Source: CAYFUL01 sp964346375 (GTDB taxonomy: Bacteria; Bacillota; Clostridia; Tissierellales; Peptoniphilaceae). Taken from it: a DNA stretch of 9,053 bases. Below are positions 1 through 5,336 of this stretch, in pieces. The position numbers were made by a program, and so were the translations under genes. Every line of letters begins with the position of its first letter. Within the stretch, counting starts at the first letter, position 1. A model generated the notes under the pieces. It worked only from the letters and a program-made list of their open reading frames with translations. It made no database searches and was not told the origin of the DNA. The stretch spans positions 1 through 9,053 of the forward strand of contig CAYFUL010000055.1 in the NCBI GenBank assembly GCA_964346375.1, read 5' to 3'.

Positions 1-75
1 GGATTGTCCCTAATCCGCCCGCTAAACAACGTCCTTGTTTTATTACATATTCATTCCAGAGTACCGATACACTAT
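1..75 (+). repeat. Dispersed repeat module A, copy 1 (cut by window start)
   Basis: The copy begins inside a GC-rich hairpin: GGATT (1-5) pairs with AATCC (12-16), and the left arm probably continues outside the window. The right flank at 31-70 aligns without gaps to the reverse complement of 1865-1904, at roughly three quarters identity by eye, sharing TTTATTACA, ATTCCA and TACCGAT. It is a non-coding palindromic repeat of REP/MITE-like type; no transposase is visible. Confidence 0.65.
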
Positions 76-79
76 CCCC

Positions 80-160
80 TCGGGTCGGGCGAGGACGCCC
101 GACGCCCTACCATAATTCACAAACATACATTGTATTATTGAAATTATCAACTCATAAAAA
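80..160 (+). repeat. Dispersed repeat module B, copy 1, with hairpin
   Basis: Bases 107-139 are identical to 2060-2092 (33 nt), and the similarity continues without gaps to about 160/2113. Its GC-rich head contains a perfect 8-bp stem, GTCGGGCG (84-91) with CGCCCGAC (96-103), closed by the loop AGGA. The tail is AT-rich. The GC-rich head stands out sharply from the AT-rich surroundings. Confidence 0.75.
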
Positions 161-198
161 CTCTGTATTTAAAAATATTTCCCAACCAAAATAACCAC

Positions 199-285
199 CG
201 GTAGGGGCGGATTGTCGTGAGTCCCTCGCTGCGTTATGTTTGTTTTTTATTACCTATCCATTCCAAATTGCAGATGTAATATTTG
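199..285 (+). repeat. Dispersed repeat module A, copy 2
   Basis: Bases 199-219 (starting CGGTAGGGGCGGATTG) match the reverse complement of 1923-1943 exactly over 21 nt. The right stem arm is degenerate here, GAGTCCCTCGC instead of GGTCCGCCCG. The following flank (TTTTTTATTACCTATCCATTCCA, split here as TTTTTTATTAC and CTATCCATTCCA) resembles the flank of copy 1 at 36-57. Confidence 0.65.
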
Positions 286-335
286 ATTATTTATATATGA
301 ATACACTAACTTTGTGAACAATTTAAGAGAAGTAC

Positions 336-995
336 TTAAATAAGACCTCTCTTTTTTGCAACTTCAACTAAAATATCTGCAATGGAATTAAAATCCATTG
401 TGGAAGTATTAATACATAAATCGTAACAGGAAGCCTCACCCCAAATTTCACCAGTATTTTTGTAAAACTGGTTCTTTCTTCTCGTATCCATTTGGCGAAT
501 TTTACCCTCTGCCTTTTCTTCCCTGTCCTTGTAAACATTAACAGCCCTGTTAAATCTAAAATCATAAGGGGCAGTAAAAAATACCTTTAGTACATTTTTA
601 TACTCCCTAAGTACATAGCCGCCGCTCTTTTCTAAAATAATACAGGGTCCAATTTTTGCAAGGTCCCTAATAACCTTAGACTCTGCAAGAAAAAGAGTAT
701 CGGAAGAAGTCATATCCTCCTCGTTAGAGTAGATGGAATTTTCTCTATAGAGATCGTAAATAGTATCGTCAAGAAGCTGGTCAGAATTTTCCCTAATAAA
801 ATTTTCATCAAGTCCCGTTTCCATGGCTTTAAGTTCAATAGTTTTTTCGTCGTAAAGGGGAATATTTAGTTTCTCTAAAATAATATTTGCAATCTCTGTA
901 CCGCCAGAACCGTACTGTCTATTTATGGCAATAATAAAATGTTCCTTAGATTTTGTGTTTTCATCTTTTTTAAAAAATCTATCAAATAAACCCAT
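336..995 (-). CDS. Cytidylate kinase-like family protein
   Basis: A 219-residue protein of the Cytidylate_kin2 (AAA_33/CMP-kinase-like) type. The N-terminal strand leads into a P-loop variant, INRQYGSGGTEIA, at residues 24-36, with GSGG at 29-32. This is the hallmark of the family, replacing the classical GxxxxGKS. A later lid-like stretch around residues 156-195 (DREEKAEGK, then RRKNQFYKNTGEIW and YDLCIN) fits the phosphoryl-transfer lid and the terminal strand. At residues 118-129 the usual GRCADYIL-like motif is changed to LEKSGGYVL, so activity on CMP is uncertain. The family is often annotated as cytidylate kinase, but its substrate is generally unproven. The start is supported by AAGGAGGA at 1001-1008. 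It is divergent from rubrerythrin and is probably transcribed alone. No convincing terminator follows. Confidence 0.85.
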   Translation of the reverse strand: MGLFDRFFKKDENTKSKEHFIIAINRQYGSGGTEIANIILEKLNIPLYDEKTIELKAMETGLDENFIRENSDQLLDDTIYDLYRENSIYSNEEDMTSSDTLFLAESKVIRDLAKIGPCIILEKSGGYVLREYKNVLKVFFTAPYDFRFNRAVNVYKDREEKAEGKIRQMDTRRKNQFYKNTGEIWGEASCYDLCINTSTMDFNSIADILVEVAKKRGLI

Positions 996-1040
996 TTTTT
1001 TCCTCCTTGAAAATAGAGTAACATAAAAATGTGATAGTCC

Positions 1041-1077
1041 TGTATTAATTATATTAAAAAGAATGGTTAAATGTTAA
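1041..1077 (-). promoter_or_regulatory. Probable sigma-A promoter of the cytidylate kinase-like gene
   Basis: On the minus strand, TTAACA (1077-1072) is a -35 element, followed by an 18-bp spacer and a perfect TATAAT -10 (1053-1048). Transcription would start near 1041, giving a leader of about 45 nt with the ribosome binding site at its end. Confidence 0.6.
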
Positions 1078-1166
1078 GGAAAAATAAAAAATGGACAAAT
1101 TGAAAAGACTTTCTACAAAAAATAGGTAAAGGAAAGTAAAATTACATAGATAAAAATATTCACCGA

Positions 1167-1188
1167 CTCTTGCAAAAATTTGCAAGAG
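1167..1188. promoter_or_regulatory. Perfect 22-bp dyad, candidate operator of rubrerythrin
   Basis: CTCTTGCAAA (1167-1176), a 2-nt spacer AA, then TTTGCAAGAG (1179-1188): both 10-nt arms are perfect reverse complements. It covers the putative -35 and most of the spacer of the rubrerythrin promoter and has no T run after it, so an operator is more likely than a terminator. It does not match the classical PerR or Rex consensus as I know them; the regulator is unknown. Confidence 0.7.
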
Positions 1189-1197
1189 GGATACAAT
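1170..1197 (+). promoter_or_regulatory. Probable promoter of the rubrerythrin gene
   Basis: TTGCAA (1170-1175), a 16-bp spacer and TACAAT (1192-1197) form a sigma-A-like promoter embedded in the dyad. Transcription would start around 1204. A repressor bound to the dyad would block RNA polymerase. Confidence 0.55.
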
Positions 1198-1230
1198 CTA
1201 TATTAGGAAAGTAATAAAAAGGAGGTTATT

Positions 1231-1812
1231 ATGGAACTAAAAGGAAGTAAAACAGCCGTTAATTTAATGAAGGGATTTGCGGGAGAATGTCAAGCAGCTA
1301 CAAGATATGGCTACTATGCAAAGCAGGCAAAGACTGACGGATATGTACAAATTCAAAATATTTTTGAAGAGACAGCAAGAAACGAAGTTCAACACGCAAA
1401 GAGATTTTTTAAATTTTTAGCAAAGGATCTTCAAGGGGAAAAAATTGAAATTACATCAGATTTCCCAGTAGCACTTGCACATACATTAGAAAATCTAAAA
1501 GCAGCAGCTGCGGGAGAAAATGAGGAGCATACTGATCTATATCCACATTTTGCAGATGTAGCAGAGGAAGAAGGCTTTAAGGATATTGCATTTGTATTTA
1601 GAGAAATTGCAGAAGTAGAAGAAGCTCACGAAAAGAGATTTAACAAGTTAATCGAAAATATTGAAAACGATAAGGTATTTAAAAAGGACGAAGTAGTACT
1701 TTGGAAATGTAACAACTGTGGATATATACACGAGGGCAAGGAAGCACCAGAAAAATGTCCAGCATGCGACCATCCAAGGGCACATTTCGAAGTATTTAAA
1801 GAAACATATTAA
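1231..1812 (+). CDS. rbr: Rubrerythrin (peroxide-scavenging di-iron protein)
   Basis: A 193-residue rubrerythrin of normal length. The N-terminal ferritin-like four-helix domain (residues 1-145) carries the di-iron ligands: E19, E52-x-x-H55, an acidic pair at E98/E99, and E130-x-x-H133. The C-terminal rubredoxin-like domain has C160-x-x-C163 and C176-x-x-C179 for the FeS4 iron. In anaerobes this cytoplasmic enzyme reduces hydrogen peroxide to water with electrons from rubredoxin or NAD(P)H-linked partners; that role comes from the family. GGAGG at 1221-1225, five bases before ATG, supports the start. It is a single-gene unit with its own promoter, a dyad operator candidate and a terminator. 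This fits an oxidative-stress-controlled gene. Confidence 0.95.
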   Translation: MELKGSKTAVNLMKGFAGECQAATRYGYYAKQAKTDGYVQIQNIFEETARNEVQHAKRFFKFLAKDLQGEKIEITSDFPVALAHTLENLKAAAAGENEEHTDLYPHFADVAEEEGFKDIAFVFREIAEVEEAHEKRFNKLIENIENDKVFKKDEVVLWKCNNCGYIHEGKEAPEKCPACDHPRAHFEVFKETY

Positions 1813-1814
1813 TC

Positions 1815-1843
1815 AGAAGGAGAGCGAAAGCTCTTCTTTTTTT
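1815..1843 (+). terminator. Rho-independent terminator of rubrerythrin
   Basis: An 11-bp stem, 1815-1825 with 1830-1840, includes two G-U pairs and is closed by the stable tetraloop GAAA (1826-1829). A run of seven T follows at 1837-1843. It starts 3 nt after the stop codon. Confidence 0.85.
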
Positions 1844-1860
1844 ATGGATGTAGTGGAGGG

Positions 1861-1943
1861 AAATACATCGGTATTGTGGAATACATTTGTAATAAAATAC
1901 GGACACAATGAAACGGGCGGACCACGACAATCCGCCCCTACCG
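1861..1943 (-). repeat. Dispersed repeat module A, copy 3 (inverted)
   Basis: The most complete module A copy, on the minus strand. Its head has a perfect 7-bp stem, GGGCGGA (1915-1921) with TCCGCCC (1931-1937), and a 9-nt loop. Bases 1923-1943 are the exact complement of 199-219, and 1865-1904 aligns inverted to 31-70. Confidence 0.75.
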
Positions 1944-2032
1944 TAGGTTTTGAAATAGTTTTGATTTGTCCAATGTACTGGTTTTTGAATATGGTGAAAT
2001 TCAATGCTATTGTTCCAAAACAGAATTATGTT

Positions 2033-2113
2033 AGGGCGTCGGGCGAGGGCTTGACCCATCTACCATAATTCACAAACATACATTGTATTATTTAATTTAC
2101 CAACTCGTAAAAT
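2033..2113 (+). repeat. Dispersed repeat module B, copy 2
   Basis: The copy is identical to 107-139 over 2060-2092 and similar on both sides, from TCGGGCGAGG (2039-2048) to CTCGTAAAA (2104-2112). Its hairpin head is degenerate compared with copy 1: the second arm reads GACCC instead of CGCCCGAC. Confidence 0.75.
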
Positions 2114-2123
2114 CTACTTGATT

Positions 2124-2158
2124 AAAAAAAGGGCAGTTTTTCTACTGCCCTATTTTTT
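2124..2158 (-). terminator. Terminator after the zinc-ribbon/DUF4230 unit
   Basis: GGGCAGT (2131-2137) pairs perfectly with ACTGCCC (2144-2150) around a 6-nt loop. The stem is flanked by seven A on the left and a T-rich run on the right, so it can work in both directions. On the minus strand it follows the DUF4230 stop within about 10 nt. Confidence 0.9.
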
Positions 2159-2752
2159 CTATTTAAATGTAATGGTGTAGTCCTCTGCAATTTTTGGATC
2201 GAAGTTTAATACTTCCGTTATTGCCTTTTTCATATTGGCATCGGCTTCTGCAAGTACACCTTTTTCTACAACTTCCTGCTCAATTTTTTTCTTTTGGTCG
2301 ATGGTAAAGTTGTTCATATCCTCAACTTTAATTTGATTAAAAATTGAACTCTTTTCGTCAAAAATCTTTAGGGATTCCTCGTCTATTTCGAGGGAAAGTA
2401 TTTGAGATTTTGGAAGGGTAATAATTATTTCTCTATCTAAAACTTCAACATCCACATCTTTTAAATCCACACCTGCTTTTATTATTCCGTCGTAGGATAG
2501 AATAAACTTCTTCGTTGTAAATGGAACTTCGTATCCATAGAAGGTTTAAGTATTTTCAAACTGGCCCATATTTGTATAGTGGTACTTTAATGTTGCAAGC
2601 TCCCTTATGGATTCGATTCTATTGTTTAAAATATCTGACGTTATAGTAGTTTCATTGGAGCTATTTTTATAAAATTGCCCTGCAAAAAATGCAGCTATTA
2701 TCAACAGGAGTACTATTCCTATAATTTTAAGTTTCCTCTTTGTTTTCCTCAC
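2159..2752 (-). pseudogene. DUF4230 membrane-anchored protein, interrupted by an in-frame stop
   Basis: Read through, this is a 198-codon frame of the DUF4230 family. It has a basic N terminus (RKTKRKLK), one membrane segment at about residues 9-25 (IIGIVLLLIIAAFFAGQ) and an outside domain with the family-like stretches SIRELATLKYHYTNMG, SYDGIIKAGVDL and ITLPKSQILSLEID. A TAA at 2546-2548 (codon 69) interrupts it. The frame continues unchanged on both sides (FENT-stop-TFYGYEVPF), so one substitution, for example AAA to TAA, explains it. The start is GTG at 2752-2750, overlapping the upstream TGA by 4 nt (GTGA), which implies translational coupling. Without readthrough the product is a 68-residue membrane stub. 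A reinitiated product from the ATG at 2470 would lack the anchor. The family's function is unknown. Recent decay or a sequence error are both possible. Confidence 0.85.
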
Positions 2753-3108
2753 CTCTTATTTCCACAATAGGGACAGAATTCATAATCCCTATCCAGTGTA
2801 TTATTACAGTTACTACATCTATACCCTGTAAAAACTTCCTCTAGTAAATCTGCTTCGGTTATCTCTACATTTAGTCCCTTTTCAATTTCTTTACCTATGT
2901 CTTTATTAAGTCTATACACTCTATTGCAACAGGTATATTTTACAAAGTACTCCCTATTAAATTTTAATGTGTTTATAAAAAATAGACTAAGTACATTGGC
3001 GCGCAAATGTACCTCTGCTCTTTCGTAGGAGCAACAGGAGTGTATCCTCATATTTGAGTTGTACTCCAATTTTTTCTCCACTGTATTTATTCCCATAATA
3101 AAAAACAT
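2749..3108 (-). CDS. Zinc-ribbon domain protein
   Basis: A 119-residue cytoplasmic-looking protein resembling the zinc_ribbon_15 group. It begins MFFIMGI and has a central aromatic stretch, SLFFINTLKFNREYFVKYTCC (residues 41-61, quoted here as SLFFINTLKF and NREYFVKYTCC), typical of that group. A C-terminal zinc ribbon follows, C98-x-x-C101 and C112-x-x-C115-G. In place of a normal N-terminal CxxC motif there are paired cysteines, C25-C26 and C60-C61, so the first metal site is altered or lost. AAGAGGG upstream of the ATG supports the start, and the gene has its own promoter. It overlaps the DUF4230 gene by 4 nt. The function is unknown; nucleic-acid or protein binding is a guess from the fold. 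Confidence 0.75.
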   Translation of the reverse strand: MFFIMGINTVEKKLEYNSNMRIHSCCSYERAEVHLRANVLSLFFINTLKFNREYFVKYTCCNRVYRLNKDIGKEIEKGLNVEITEADLLEEVFTGYRCSNCNNTLDRDYEFCPYCGNKR

Positions 3109-3129
3109 AGCTACCCTCTTTAAAAATAC

Positions 3130-3165
3130 TACACTAATTGTATAATTTAATTTTTATATTTTCAA
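3130..3165 (-). promoter_or_regulatory. Sigma-A promoter of the zinc-ribbon/DUF4230 unit
   Basis: On the minus strand, TTGAAA (3165-3160), exactly 17 bp, then TACAAT (3142-3137). Transcription would start near 3130, about 22 nt before the start codon. This makes the unit independent of the upstream peptidase genes. Confidence 0.7.
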
Positions 3166-3190
3166 CACCTTGTGGAAATGAGTATTAAAT

Positions 3191-3820
3191 TTAAATAAAG
3201 GGCTCAATTATATTAAAGGAGGCTCCGTTTATGGAGAGTATTCCATGGGTAAAGTCTGTGTAATTTATATACCTTAAATTTCTACTCCACCCGTCTAGTA
3301 TATGGAGAAGTTTTATCTCCATATTGTTATAGTTATAAATTGAGTATCCCGTTATTGTAACTGTATGTGCCCCGTACTTTCCAAGGGCTATATTCATCAT
3401 AAGGGGATTTTTTAAATCTATTTGTTTTTTTACAGTTGTGTAAAAATTTCCAAAGTATACTCCCCTACATTTTCCACCTACTCCATATTTTTCAAGTACC
3501 CTTTTTGAAATACGACTTATTCTATTTGGAAATACTCCCCTTATTTCGTCAAAGAGATTTCCCTTCGCCTCCTCTAGTACGTCCTCGTAAATTTCCATAT
3601 AGTCCTCTGGTATTATTGGAAAACTTCCCCTATGGTAGTCTATAATTCTAGTAATAGATGCTATTACACAGTTATTCTCCTCTTTAAAATCCTTCTGTAT
3701 AAAATTTTTAAGGTTTAAATTTCTACTGGTTACATAAACACTACCAGGGTAGTTTTTTTCCATATAGTCCTTTAAATTTTCTATTATTCCGTAATTATTT
3801 ATACTATCTATCCAACTCAT
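3191..3820 (-). CDS. C39-like (papain-fold) cysteine peptidase family protein
   Basis: A 209-residue protein with the landmarks of the C39/papain-like fold. C51 lies at the start of a helix (NNCVIASITRII), H152 begins a strand (GAHTVTITGYS) and D176 comes soon after (HILDGW), giving a plausible Cys-His-Asp triad. The usual oxyanion glutamine before the cysteine is not evident, since the context is KEENNC. There is no signal peptide or membrane segment, so it should stay in the cytoplasm unless exported in another way. Its start overlaps the end of the glucosaminidase gene by 17 nt, and the ribosome binding site is weak (AAAGG about 11 nt upstream). Translation is therefore probably coupled. 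The substrate is unknown; a BtrH-like acyltransferase or non-peptidase member of the fold cannot be ruled out. Confidence 0.65.
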   Translation of the reverse strand: MSWIDSINNYGIIENLKDYMEKNYPGSVYVTSRNLNLKNFIQKDFKEENNCVIASITRIIDYHRGSFPIIPEDYMEIYEDVLEEAKGNLFDEIRGVFPNRISRISKRVLEKYGVGGKCRGVYFGNFYTTVKKQIDLKNPLMMNIALGKYGAHTVTITGYSIYNYNNMEIKLLHILDGWSRNLRYINYTDFTHGILSINGASFNIIEPFI

Positions 3821-4373
3821 CTAGTCCATACCTTTCAATTACTGAAATTATTTTATCTCCATAGTTTGGATCTGTGGCATATCCTGCGTACTGAATATTG
3901 TATGCTGCCTCCTTGTAATTTTTTGCACTTACAACGTCTCTATACCTACTTGCTTGGGAGATAAGTTTTCCATAGGAATCAAAGCTCTCCTCTACGGATT
4001 TATACCTTTTAAACGACTCCAGTACTTCCGTTTCCTTTCCCTCTATAAATTCCTTCGTATTTAAATTTACTCCCTCGTCTGGATTATTACTCTTTACTCC
4101 AAAATAGTTATTGTACTCACTAGATAACTTTGATTCTCCAAAATTACTTTCAAGGGCAGATTGGGCAAGTATTACTGATGGGTATAGTCCATATTTATTT
4201 GCAGTCTTTACTGCAAGGTCCTTGTGGGTTTTTATATAGTATTCCTTTCTCTCATCTTGTGAGAGTTTTGAAATATCACTATCTCCATTAAAGGTCCTAA
4301 TTGTAAGCATAACTACAATGGCTATAAGTATGTATAAAATTGTCCTATTTCTATTAGCGTTATTTTTTTTCAT
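3804..4373 (-). CDS. Membrane-anchored endo-beta-N-acetylglucosaminidase
   Basis: A 189-residue peptidoglycan hydrolase of the glucosaminidase family (PF01832 type). A short basic N terminus (KKNNANRNR) precedes one membrane segment at residues 11-27. The outside domain contains the catalytic region ILAQSALESNFGES with E75 as probable acid, the NNYFGVK motif (88-94) and a closing YATDPNYGDKI motif (165-175). The domain is short, so this is a compact enzyme held at the membrane and acting on glycan strands. An ATG 18 nt further upstream (4391) is in frame but is rejected. It lies inside the -10 element, whereas AAGGAGAGG sits just before the ATG at 4373. It is the first gene of a unit with the C39-like gene. 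Confidence 0.88.
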   Translation of the reverse strand: MKKNNANRNRTILYILIAIVVMLTIRTFNGDSDISKLSQDERKEYYIKTHKDLAVKTANKYGLYPSVILAQSALESNFGESKLSSEYNNYFGVKSNNPDEGVNLNTKEFIEGKETEVLESFKRYKSVEESFDSYGKLISQASRYRDVVSAKNYKEAAYNIQYAGYATDPNYGDKIISVIERYGLDELDR

Positions 4374-4382
4374 GCCTCTCCT

Positions 4383-4395
4383 TATTTGCATTATA
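4383..4395 (-). promoter_or_regulatory. Extended -10 promoter of the glucosaminidase unit
   Basis: On the minus strand, TGC directly followed by TATAAT (4395-4390) forms an extended -10; the -35 region is weak. The start point falls near 4383, giving a leader of only about 10 nt that carries the AAGGAG ribosome binding site. It overlaps the -35 of the divergent gene. Confidence 0.65.
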
Positions 4396-4414
4396 GCAAT
4401 TTTTTAAGTAAAAT
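4386..4414 (+). promoter_or_regulatory. Promoter of the HEPN/Mrr-like gene
   Basis: TTGCAT (4386-4391), exactly 17 bp, then TAAAAT (4409-4414). Transcription would start about 4421, leaving a leader of about 10 nt that begins at the AGGTG ribosome binding site. Confidence 0.6.
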
Positions 4415-4430
4415 CACATTAGGTGATAAA

Positions 4431-5336
4431 ATGAAAAAGTACCAGAAGAATTTTGAACTGGACTGCGAAAATCATAGGCGAGTTCCATATAATATTATCC
4501 ACAATCCAAGGCCATTAAATATTAACCTAGACCTTACTCGTGCTATTGAGTACCTTCTTTGGTATGTACCTAATATTTCCAGTTTACAGTCTGTAAATAA
4601 TTCCCTTATAGACAATATGATGTTTGATAATTTTTCCTTTGAGATAATTTTACAGTCTATGGGAATTGAAAATTCAGATGTACTTATTGTAAATAAAATC
4701 CCACCCTCAATTCAAAGTTACTTTGAGGACGGTGTATGTCCAAATTGTACTAAGCTTATTTTTACCAGGTCCGATAACGAAACTAAAACTGCCGCCCTTG
4801 TACGCCATATGAGAAATGCAATTGCCCATGGTGGTTTTACCATTGTGGAGGATATTATTATCGCCTTTGATTACAAGGAAGAAAATTTTACTAACTGTAC
4901 TGCAATTCTTCAGCTACGTCCCGAAAGTCTACTAAATGCTCTACAGGTTTTAGTGTCTGAAGTTACAGAGCAAAACCTTGTAAAAATTGCCTTTGAAAGA
5001 AATGGCTACCATGTAGAGGACTATCGCAACGAAGAGGACAACTTTGATTTCTATGTACGCAACAAAAACCAAAGGTATGCCCTTGAAATTAGACAGTATC
5101 CCGAAAGCGAATATATCTCATCAGAGGACGTAGATGAATTAATTGACCTCTTTGATGGAATTGTAAAGAAGGATATTAAACCGCTTCTTGTAATTAATAC
5201 ATCTACATTAACTGACGAGGATCGAAGTAGACTTTTAAAGAAGAATCTTATTATTCTTGACTCCTCAAATATTATTAAACTACTTAACAGTCGAGATATT
5301 GTTAAGGAAATTGAAGAAGCGAGGCAGACTTATTAA
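4431..5336 (+). CDS. Putative HEPN-domain + Mrr/REase-like two-domain protein
   Basis: A 301-residue protein I do not recognise as a named family. The N-terminal half is largely helical and ends in LVRHMRNAIAHGGF. R128-N-A-I-A-H133 fits the HEPN motif (Rx4H, often RNxxxH), the RNase active site of many HEPN proteins. C103-x-x-C106 lies just before it. The C-terminal half (about 180-285) looks like a restriction-endonuclease/Mrr fold: a helix with FERNGYHVED, D206 in NFDFYV, then ALEIRQY with E219-x-R221, then LLVINTSTLTDEDRSRLLKK and LIILDSSNIIKLL. The usual lysine of (D/E)xK is arginine, so DNA cleavage is uncertain and the domain may only bind. The start at ATG 4431 is chosen over TTG 4386 because AGGTG (4421-4425) precedes it and 4386 is part of the promoter. 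It stands alone and converges with murI. A defence or stress RNase role is inferred. Confidence 0.65.
   Translation: MKKYQKNFELDCENHRRVPYNIIHNPRPLNINLDLTRAIEYLLWYVPNISSLQSVNNSLIDNMMFDNFSFEIILQSMGIENSDVLIVNKIPPSIQSYFEDGVCPNCTKLIFTRSDNETKTAALVRHMRNAIAHGGFTIVEDIIIAFDYKEENFTNCTAILQLRPESLLNALQVLVSEVTEQNLVKIAFERNGYHVEDYRNEEDNFDFYVRNKNQRYALEIRQYPESEYISSEDVDELIDLFDGIVKKDIKPLLVINTSTLTDEDRSRLLKKNLIILDSSNIIKLLNSRDIVKEIEEARQTY

Larger units (their letters stand above)
1..335. other. Gene-free, repeat-rich intergenic stretch
   Basis: I see no credible coding frame here. The stretch holds module A (1-75), module B (80-160) and a second module A (199-285). Bases 286-335 are AT-rich. A weak plus-oriented hairpin, AAGAGA (325-330) with TCTCTT (348-353) followed by a T run to 357, overlaps the end of the minus-strand gene. 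It could stop transcripts arriving from the left, but it is poorly supported. Confidence 0.6.
1813..2123. other. Intergenic stretch between two terminators, holding repeats A and B
   Basis: Apart from the rubrerythrin terminator, the stretch consists of the inverted module A copy, about 90 nt of unassigned AT-rich sequence (1944-2032) and the module B copy. Short open frames cross it on both strands but lack ribosome binding sites and protein-like composition, so I do not call a gene. Confidence 0.65.

Noticed and set aside
325..357. Hairpin near the end of the cytidylate kinase-like gene as its terminator
   Set aside because: The T run follows the hairpin only on the plus strand, so it does not fit termination of this minus-strand gene.
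1796..2059. Minus-strand open frames in the repeat-bearing intergenic stretch
   Set aside because: No ribosome binding site or promoter and repeat-derived composition; treated as chance frames.
1718..2068. Plus-strand open frame running out of rubrerythrin through the terminator and repeats
   Set aside because: It starts inside rubrerythrin in another frame, crosses a strong terminator and repeat modules, has no ribosome binding site, and shows no recognisable protein pattern.
1..2113. CRISPR array from the repeated segments
   Set aside because: The copies are few, of unequal length, in both orientations and unevenly spaced, without regular unique spacers or cas genes.
4374..4391. Upstream in-frame ATG (4391) as the glucosaminidase start
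   Set aside because: The ATG overlaps the -10 element and has no ribosome binding site, whereas the ATG at 4373 has AAGGAGAGG directly before it.
4386..4430. TTG at 4386 as the start of the HEPN/Mrr-like gene
   Set aside because: This TTG is part of the likely -35 element; ATG 4431 has AGGTG at the right distance.
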